A stretch of 64,000 nt of DNA, from contig OX579635.1 in NCBI GenBank assembly GCA_951230915.1, positions 18,042,001 to 18,106,000 of the forward strand, given 5' to 3'. The notes below the pieces were generated by a model. The model was not told the origin of the DNA. It saw nothing but the letters and a program-made list of their open reading frames with translations, and ran no database searches. Origin of the DNA: Antitrichia curtipendula. Its lineage: Eukaryota > Streptophyta > Bryopsida > Hypnales > Leucodontaceae. Positions 56,330 to 64,000 of the stretch are shown piece by piece (the stretch's first letter is position 1; every line of letters starts with the position of its first letter). The translations under genes and the position numbers were made by a program.

Positions 56330-56592
56330 AAGCCAAGCCAAGCCACTCGAGCTCTTGCAATGCTCACTGCCCCCACCCCCCTGGCTGGGCCAATAATGTG
56401 GAGCAAATTCCATCCACTGCCAAAGTCTCGCTGGCCGGGCGGGCAGGTTCAGAAACCCGCCCGGCCGCCTGGGATACGTTATCCTCCTCTTCAGTTTTTG
56501 ATCACACATGCTGGATGCCGCCAAATTAAAGGAACTGATTGCGTTGTCAGCCCAATATGGAGATGATGGACTGGCAAGGAGCTTAATAAGTT
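56330..56592. other. GC-richer island
   Basis: About 240 bp of markedly GC-rich DNA (CCGGGCGGGCAGG; CCCGCCCGGCCGCC) between J3 and the next TTAA element. Overlapping frames on both strands have no domain. Possibly a gene or CpG-island fragment. Confidence 0.35.
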
Positions 56593-57213
56593 TTAACCCC
56601 TAAAGAACCATAAGGCCACCACCACTCATGGCTTGTACAACTACATTTGTAAAAAAACTGATATATGTGAACCTCGCTAACAGTCTGTAAGCGACAAAGA
56701 GACACTACATAATCTTCTTTTTGCTGGATTTGTCGGTGCAATCTGATCGAGAAATGATGGAGTGTGTGCAATTTTGGGTGAGTTTTTTGAGAATGGGAAA
56801 AGGCATTGTGGGCCGTTACTTCACATTCTCATATCCTTTTTTTTTCTACAGTTCAAAATGATTTGAAAGAAAAATGATCCATCAATATTATGATGATATG
56901 CACATGTGAGAAAAAAAAATCAGAATTTTTGGAGCACTTTTGAGCATTTTGATTTCAACATTTTGATTTCAGTGTACATACAAAGTACTCCCTAACCAAA
57001 CATCTTTCATCAATCTTGTCAAAAGTGGCATTTTTTCAAAAATTGTGCGATTTTGTTGATTTTTTTTTTTAAGAAAGCTAAATAAGTCTCGTTTCATGTC
57101 AATAGTGGCTATCAACAAAATTATTCCGCACAAATGAGAAATTATGCTTGTTGTAAGAGCTAGTCAAAAAAACAAGGACTATGTTTAAATACCCCTGGTC
57201 CTTTAGAGGGTAA
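56593..57213 (+). mobile_element. TTAA element, single-copy family R (621 bp)
   Basis: TTAACCCCTAAAGAACC at 56593 is mirrored by GGTCCTTTAGAGGG and GTAA (mutated TTAA) at 57210-57213. The interior shows little similarity to A, B, C or E, so it is a separate family with the same type of ends. Non-coding. Confidence 0.65.
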
Positions 57214-58004
57214 GTTATTGGAAGGGCAAGCCGTTGGATATGGCCAGAGAATTGAAGGTTAAATTGATTAGCACACATACCAATGCTTGAAAAGTGTTGA
57301 CAATAATGACTTTTCTTACAACGGGCCAACTTGCGGACCCTTCACATTTTGCAAATGAGCCGGTCATGGGTGGTTGTATACCAAGGTCGTGGAATTCGAG
57401 GCTCCAATAACAGTTGCATAGGAGTGCAATTTTAAGTAGAAATAATTCTTCTCTTGGCACAATGCCCATATTGTTTATATTGCAGGGAGCATTGCCAAGT
57501 GCAACCACTTTGAATTCTCTTTGTAGGAAATTAGACCCCAAATGTTGGGCTAGTCACCATGGAAATTGTCCTTTTGAGTACCATGTGAATCATTTGCTTT
57601 AAAAAAATCTAAGATCACTCACTAATTGAAGGTCAAACTATTGTGCAAGACACCAAATTCCAAGGATGAACGTCTAGAAAGATTCTCTTTCGTCCATCGG
57701 ACACTTATTAGTGTCCGTGGGTGGCGTGCTTCTAGGGTTAATTTTGGTTAGATGGGGCTCGTTCACTTGTAAAACCAGGGCTAGGTGGGTCGGTGGGTTC
57801 CATTGTTGGTGGCCTTCCCTTGCTGATATGATTGACTTGCCATGGTTTGAATATGATATTCTGTGCAATTAATACCATGCGCACAACTTCACCCAATTTT
57901 CTGAGCAGCTTTTGCTGGTTTTGTTTGATCTTGGGGATTGGAGGAGGACCGACTTGGGGAATTTATTTTCATAGGTAGCCTAGAGACATACTGGACCTGG
58001 TGGG
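57214..58004. other. Mixed intergenic DNA with family S blocks
   Basis: The stretch 57600-57741 contains CACTCACTAATTGAAGGTCA, GATTCTCTTTCGTCCATCGG and a right end TTCTAGGG followed by TTAA at 57738-57741, so a diverged S element ends there. Frames at 57215-57541 (minus) are not recognised. Confidence 0.4.
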
Positions 58005-58068
58005 GTGGGGTGGGGTGGGGTGGATTTTTTTATTTTTTTATTTTTTTATTTTTTTGGGGTGGGGGGTG
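57998..58068. repeat. GGGGT repeats next to A/T-run repeats
   Basis: Five GGTGG units (GGTGGGGTGGGGTGGGGT) are followed by four TTTTTTTA units and another G-run. The G part could form a quadruplex. A similar T-run then G-run junction is at 51094-51142. Confidence 0.9.
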
Positions 58069-59040
58069 GGCTTGAACATTCAGTTGGACATCAGCGGCTT
58101 CCTGCCAGCCCCCATCATTGGGGGAAATTTGGAATTGAGCAAGCCATTGGCTTGCATTCACTGATGAGCGGACGCAACAGGATGGATCACATGTCCATGG
58201 CATTTTCCTGGTCTGGCTTTGTAATTGTAAGGTGGGTACACCCAAATTGCACCCTGCCTAAAATTGCCGTCATCACTTTGTGTACATCTTTAAAATCAAT
58301 ATGTATGTATGTTGAAGAAACAATTTAAGAAAAGATTTGGGACTCTTCTTGTCTTTTGCATACAATATCCAAATGTCATAGTCTTTGGTGCGTTGGAACC
58401 TCCTTTCAAGTGCCATAAACGAAACAATATGAAAGCTTGACCAATCTAATAATAGTAACTAGGCACGATAGAAGAAGTGGCGATTTGGGAGGGACCCACC
58501 TTATTCCTCCTCTTTAGTCAACCAAAATGAGAAGAAGCGATAATAGGGAAGGTTTGGGAAGTTTTTTTAATTTCACCAACTCTTTTCCTTTGATTTTGAA
58601 ATTGAACTAACTTTCCAAGTTCAAAATCCAATTATTTTCCCTTTTTTTTTTTCCTTTAAATGAAAATCTCATAGGTTTTTCAACCTATTTTGTGCTGATG
58701 TTATCAAATTGCATCCGGGTTTGTTTTTTCCACCAGCAAACTTTGAACTAGTGGCTGGTTCTTCCTAATTATAAGTAATAGGAATAAGATGGATCACTTG
58801 GACCCCTTTCGGTTTAGTCCAACTTGCTACAGTAAAGGTCTATCTGTGATAGATGGACTGTGCACCTGGAATAGAATAAAGTTTCGTCTCTTTTAAAGGG
58901 GTGATGGGTGGGGGTAGACTTTACCAGAACCCCAAATTCCTTCCATTTTGTCACATGTTCAATGTGTTTTTGATGTTTAATTTATGAAAAATATTTGCTT
59001 GACGTTTAGTTCTAAAACAAAAAAGTTTCCAATCTTCATT
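58069..59040. other. Intergenic DNA
   Basis: GTAAGGTGGGTACACCCAAA at 58230-58249 recurs as TAAGGTGGGTACACCCAAA at 59116-59134, so another end related to family K is present. No gene is supported. Confidence 0.4.
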
Positions 59041-59598
59041 AAGGTAACTACACCTAAAATGGCACGTTACCTAAAATCACACATTGGATATTCTTGCCTA
59101 AAATGTACTTCCACTAAGGTGGGTACACCCAAAACCCGCCACTTTTTACTATTGAACCTAGTTACTACTATTAGGTTGGTCAAATTTTCATATATTCTTG
59201 TTGGCAAGTAAAAGGAGGTTCCAACGCACCAGAGAACGTGGCATTTGGACACCTTATGCAATATTTAGTAAGGGTCAAAGTTTGTTTCTGAAAGCGCTCC
59301 ATCCAAATAGGTACATAACTGATTTTGGAAATGTACACAACCTGTAGATGGCACTTTAAGATCAGATGCCATTTTGGGGTGACTACCTTATTCATGAGAG
59401 TCTATGATCGCTTTTAAAAACACCTATTTTCAGTACTTTAGAAATTCATAGTTTATTCATAGGGTGTCCAAAAAATGCATTTAAAGAGAATCTAGAATCT
59501 CGTTTTCACTACCAACACGACCCCACAAAAAAAATCAAATATAATAATGGAAACCATGATGATTTGCTTATTTGTGTGATTTTAGGTGTAGTTACCTT
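59041..59598. mobile_element. MITE family K (558 bp)
   Basis: The terminal inverted repeat AAGGTAACTACACCTAAAAT (59041-59060) is exactly mirrored at 59579-59598. The flanks could be TA on both sides, which would suit a Tc1/mariner-type origin, but that is inference. The same end occurs alone at 15934-15953. The interior contains GGTGGGTACACCCAAAAC and GGGTGACTACCTTATT, ends of a related nested element. Confidence 0.82.
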
Positions 59599-59715
59599 AT
59601 AAGTTTTGAGTCACAATTGCATCTTCTTGGTACATAGCGGTGACAAATTGCTCATTTTTCAAGAAACCAGTTACAAAAATATGAGTGGGTACACGTGTCA
59701 TTTAGCCATTGGTTG

Positions 59716-60655
59716 TTAATCCCTAACGGTTTTTGACTATGTTTTTACCGAAACCGCTCAAAACTGTCGTTTCCAATACAAGTACCAAATTTTAGAAAAA
59801 TAAAAAATTTGGACACATGTAACCGTCGGATCTTGTAGTATACTAGTTTGAGAAGATGTGGGAAAAAATTCCAAAAATTCCACCGTGTAGATTGCAAGAT
59901 ATTAGCGTTGGAAGTGACAAAATTCTTTTTTTTGTCCCTGCAAAAACAGGGCAGCAGCATTTCACAAGGTCAGATCTTTATGGAAAAAATTCCAAAATGG
60001 TTGTAACTCTATGAATTCATTGTTCAAGTCAAGTTGACTACATGCTTGAAAATTTATAAATCATTTGGAATTATACAACATATAGAAAAAAATAGTAAGT
60101 AAAAAGAAGTAGAGAATGATTCAAAATACTAAATTGTTAACCATTCTTTATAGAATTGAAAAATGCCAATCCCAACGATTGTATTGTAATAATAAACAAT
60201 ATAAACCTGGGTTTTTTGGGTGTTTTTTTCAAAAATATTAAAAAATATAATAAAATTAAGGACTTCATAATTTATTTTAGAATAGAGATTTTATAACTAC
60301 CCATAAACTACCCACAACTAAAACTCATAATTTTCATCTCATTAATCAAAATGGAATGATTCAAAGTTTCCAATGTACTTAGAAATCCACAAAATCAATT
60401 TCAAATTTTTGTTTTTTCAAAAAAGTGATTTTTAAAGAAGTTTCTTTTGTTGCCCGGGCTACCCGCCAAGCAATGGAACATATCATGTAATAACTTTTTG
60501 ACCATGTAGTCAAAGTTATGAAAATTGTTGGGCCTTAAAGCTACTCCTTGGGAAAATGTTATGTTAAAATTTCAAAGAAAAAAAATTCCATTTGTAGTGA
60601 GCTGCCAAAAATTGCTTTGTTGCCAAAAAATACACTTTGGTGCTTTAGGGTTTAA
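59716..60655 (+). mobile_element. TTAA element family E, copy E2 (complete, empty site for F2)
   Basis: 940 bp, TTAA at 59716-59719 and 60652-60655, ends TCCCTAACGGTTTTTGAC and TTTGGTGCTTTAGGG. It is collinear with E1. It preserves the TTAA at 60535-60538 that is occupied by F2 in E5. Confidence 0.92.
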
Positions 60656-61667
60656 GCCTTCACAAAAATCCAAAAATAAATACACATATAATTGTTCTGT
60701 TGGTTGTTAATCTTTCACATCCAAAAATTTGAATGCATCTCCTAGTGAAATTAATTCATGAATTGTAATTGATGGCCCACCCCAAACCCATATTTGTATT
60801 GTTGTGGAACATGTGGAACCTACAATCGATATGGGATATATCTATATGAATTTGTGTGAATATGTATGTATTTCATGTGTCTTTTGTATGCTGAATGATC
60901 TAACCATATCCATATTTTGCAATTCAAATTTTGCATCCGTATCCATATTCTATGTCGGTATTATGTATCCATATTTGGATGGTCAAGATCGTATTTGACG
61001 GACAGCAACAACTTCAGTTTTTTCAGGAGATCAATGGCATTTGGGAGGGTCCTTATTTTTCCCAACAGAGATCCAATGGCGCTGGTTGATTTTTAAATTA
61101 AAAAAAGATCGATGGGAGTTTGGGTACTTTTGCTTTCCCATTTCCCATCTGGTGGCGGGGGATTTTCTGTCCGGGGGAGGGTGCAGGCAGGGTTGCACGC
61201 ATCTTTTGGGTGTGTATAGCATAGTAAAAGAGTATTTCATAACAAAGATGCATTTTAGAATATTTCAATATCAATTCACTGAACATCAAAATTCTGAAAA
61301 TGATCGTTAGCAGCAAAAGTTCAATCATCAGCCAGGTTCAAAACCTAAGAAAGAGAAGAACAACCACCCACCGAAATGGAATACAATTTTATTGAAATTC
61401 CAAATTTGATACGATTGATAAATCACAAAAGTTTTATGGTAATTTGAGGCCCAAATTGCTTCAAGAAACTCATACGTAAAGCAAGGGTATGATATTCATC
61501 AATATGTAATTCTTTGATAAATGCAATTGTAGGATCTTTTAGTTAATTTATTCAAGTACATTCCTCCGGAATTTTAGAGTGACCACCCTCCTCCGATTGC
61601 AAGATCAATTTGCCTAAAACTCAAAAATTAGGTTCTGAAGTCCTTCCTAAAGATGAAGTATTGTCTT
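60656..61667. other. Intergenic DNA
   Basis: Frames 61041-61310 (plus) and 61328-61031 (minus) overlap and have no motif. A TATCCATAT-type motif recurs at 60907-60970. No gene. Confidence 0.4.
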
Positions 61668-62620
61668 TTAACCCCTAAAAGACCAAACCACCGTTTTTTG
61701 ACAACATAGCGTTTTTGGGCAGCTCACCACGAATGGAATTTTTATTTTTTCTCTTTGAAATTTTCACACAAGATGTGCCCGAGGAGTAGCTTTAGGGTCC
61801 AACAATTTCCATAACTTTTGACCACATGGTTAAACAATTATGGTATGATATGTAGTTTTCATTGTTCGGCGGGCAGCCCGGGCAGCAAAAAGAACTTCTT
61901 TAAAAATCATTTTCTAGAGAAATAAAAATTTGAAATTGGTTCTCTAGATTTATGTGTACAAGGAAAGCTTTGAATCATTCCACTTTGATTTATGAGATGA
62001 AAGCTATGAGGAATTTTAGTTGTGGGTAGTTTGTGGGTAGTTATGGAATCTCTACTCTAAAATAAACTTTGAAGTCCTTTATTTAACTCAATTTTCAATA
62101 TTTTTGGAAAAAAATATAAACACAAGGTGTAGATTGTTTATTACAACATTACAATCGTTTGGATTGGCATTTTTCAATTCCATAATTAAATCCTTAACAA
62201 TTTAGTGTTTTGAATCATTTTCTACTTCTTTCTACTTACTATTTTTTTCCAATATGTTGTACAATTCCAAATGATCTGAAAATTTTCAAGCATGTAGCTA
62301 ACTTGCTTTGAAGAATGAATCCGAAGAGTTACCACCATTTTGGACATTTTTTCATACAAATGTGACCATGTGAAGTGCAGCTGCCCGGTTTTTCGCAGGT
62401 ACAAAAAAAGGGTTTTTGTCACTTCAAATGCTAATATCATGCAATCTACATGGTGGAAATTTCTGAAATTTTTTCCACATCTTCTCAAACTAGTTTACTA
62501 CAAGATCCTATGGTTACATGTGTCCAAAATGTTTTTTTTCCAAAATTTGGTACTTGTACTAGAAATGGTAGTTTGGGAGCATTTTTTGTGAAAACATAGT
62601 CAAAAACCTTTAGAGGTTAA
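61668..62620 (-). mobile_element. TTAA element family E, copy E3 (complete)
   Basis: 953 bp, TTAA at 61668-61671 and 62617-62620, reverse of E1 throughout. Ends CCCCTAAAAGACCAAACC and AAAAACCTTTAGAGG. It contains GGCGGGCAGCCCGGGCAGC near 61868, the reverse of the GCTGCC block in E1. Frames at 62222-62591 are not conserved with E1. Confidence 0.92.
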
Positions 62621-63825
62621 TGTTTTAAGGTAAAAATTTCCTTGTCCTATAACTTGTGCAATTCTCAGGGAGTTCACTTAGAGTATCCATTAGAAACCAC
62701 ATGTGAACAAAACTTTGGACCCCTATATACTTTTTGAATTTTAAATAAAAATAAATTAAAAAAACATGAATAGATTTTTCTACTTTGAAAGTTTATGTTT
62801 TGAATTATTGATATTTTATTTGTTAATAATAATTAGTTACAAATTTTTGAAGTAAGAAGATATACTGCAGAACTAAAAAATAACTTTCACATCCCTATAT
62901 TGCATAAGAATAAATTGTCTAAAAATGAACAAAAAATTCCTAAAAATAACTTTCTATTGAAATCTCATTTTGAGTTCAATATTGATTCAATGGTCATCTA
63001 AATGTGTTCTCTATAATTATTTGAGTTGAAAAACATGCCATTTTAGTTCATTTTCAACCTCTTCTAGAAATCATTTCATATTTTATTTGAGTTGGAAATT
63101 TTGGCAATAGAAACCTATAGTCATTATTAAACAATGCTCAAAATTTTAGGTTGAAATTATAGTTTATTAGAAACCACTTGTTCGCACGTGGTTTGTTGTA
63201 ATAGAACTAAGTGCACCCCCTAAGGTGCAATTTAGCTTATGAGTTTCAAAATGGATTGAGAATACATTAAAAAAATTGAATAAAAAAAACTTTTATATTC
63301 ATCTTTGAAAAAATCATAAAATAGAAGGTAGTACTTGATGAAAGTAAAAACTAAATTGCTAATAACTTTGAGAAGAATATAAGAATTGTCAATCCCAATG
63401 GTGAGAATGTTCTAGTAAGTAATATGTATCCAATGTTGTTTTTTATTTTTTTTAAAGCTTGAAATTGTATACAATAAAACCTTCATTATCCACAAAATAA
63501 AACTCATAACTTTCATATCACAAGTCAAAATTGAGTGGCTCAAAATTTGGTATGTAGGTATCAATCCATCCAACCACATAAAATTAGTTGATCTATTTTT
63601 AAAACATATGTTTAGCTACCCATTTTCACACTAAAACAAAACAAAACTTATAACTTTTGCAATACTTATTTGAATGATGTACAATCAAGTTTTATGCATA
63701 GAGTACATAGAGTACGATGAGTAGAAGCTACTCCTAAAAAATTCATGCAAAAATCCAAAACATGAACTCAATTTAACCTCCTTGAGTTTTCGAAAAGCCA
63801 AAGTGTCTCTGTAAGGTTTAGGAGT
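62621..63825. other. AT-rich DNA with a decayed A/E-like element
   Basis: The stretch 63240-63480 has the A/E mid-blocks (TTGAGAATACATT; CAATGGTGAGAATGTTCTAG). The sequence GTAAGGTTTAGGAG then TTAA at 63826 looks like a decayed right end that abuts A8. The left end is not found. The rest is featureless. Confidence 0.4.
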
Positions 63826-64000
63826 TTAACCCCTAAAATTCCATTATCGCTTGAAGAACAAAATGGATTTTGGGCAAGCTCCTTCAACCTCAATATTTAT
63901 TATGATTTTTTGAATTTTTTTGTGAAGATAGAAAAACACATTAGCTTTTTGACAATATAATTTTTATTTCAATTAGTGCCCAGGAGTAAAAGTTATAGTT
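63826..64000 (-). mobile_element. TTAA element family A, copy A8 (cut by window end)
   Basis: It begins TTAACCCCTAAAATTCCATT and continues AAATGGATTTTGGGCAAGCT and AGTGCCCAGGAGTAAAAGTT, the reverse of the A4 right side. It is truncated by the window. Confidence 0.82.

Noticed and set aside
1..64000. Interstitial telomere array
   Set aside because: CCCTAAA occurs singly at element ends; no tandem heptamers.
1..64000. CRISPR array, bacterial operons, tRNA or rRNA genes, organellar insertions
   Set aside because: No regularly spaced repeats, no bacterial gene organisation, and no cloverleaf, rRNA or plastid/mitochondrial gene sequence recognised.
1..64000. LTR retrotransposons or endogenous viral sequence
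   Set aside because: No long terminal repeat pair, polymerase motif or integrase motif found in any frame.

Overview
This 64 kb window is nuclear DNA of a land plant. It holds one convincing protein-coding gene, at about 46.7-50.1 kb, encoding a SHI/STYLISH-related (SRS) transcription factor. The gene has three recognisable coding exons, GT-AG introns, the SRS zinc finger and the IGGH domain. SRS proteins are plant-specific. The very GC-rich, CAG-rich exons sit in AT-rich, repeat-crowded DNA, and there is an extra intron upstream of the zinc-finger exon. These points make a non-flowering plant (moss, liverwort, lycophyte or fern) my guess, but I cannot settle the lineage.

Most of the rest is transposon debris. 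The dominant signal is a set of non-autonomous DNA elements, about 0.2-0.95 kb long, bounded by TTAA. Their inverted ends read roughly CCCCTAAAGgnCC ... ggnCCTTTAGGGG. I sorted them by eye into families A (about 930 bp), B (about 585 bp), C (about 630 bp), D, E (about 940 bp), F, R and S, over two dozen copies and fragments in all. Two nested insertions show the mechanism directly. C2 sits in B1 and F2 sits in E5, each exactly at a TTAA that is a single unduplicated TTAA in an uninterrupted relative in this same window (39531-39534 and 60535-60538). Precise TTAA duplication points to a piggyBac-like or Sola3-like source. No transposase gene is visible.

Other layers are: a TAAGGTAG-ended MITE group (families J and M, with K possibly related); smaller MITEs with TTCACACT-like ends; two large foldbacks (2922-4000 and 32572-33150); a 455 bp element with 25 bp inverted ends around a near-perfect 76 bp-arm hairpin (33634-34088); AT and CTG microsatellites; a 200-base N gap (45383-45582); and several GC-richer low-copy islands (13.99-14.75, 25.0-25.9, 41.6-42.3, 56.3-56.6 kb) that may be old gene fragments.

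Layout: 1-8 kb nested TTAA elements and a giant palindrome; 8-23 kb mostly low-copy AT-rich DNA with MITEs and faint coding remnants; 23-31 kb A and J elements, a GC island and a duplicated coding-like fragment; 31-35 kb foldbacks and a hairpin MITE; 35-45 kb E, B, C and F elements; 45.6-51.5 kb the SRS gene and its flanks; 51.5-64 kb A-in-M nesting, then J, R, S, K and E elements. I see no tRNA, rRNA, CRISPR or organellar genes.
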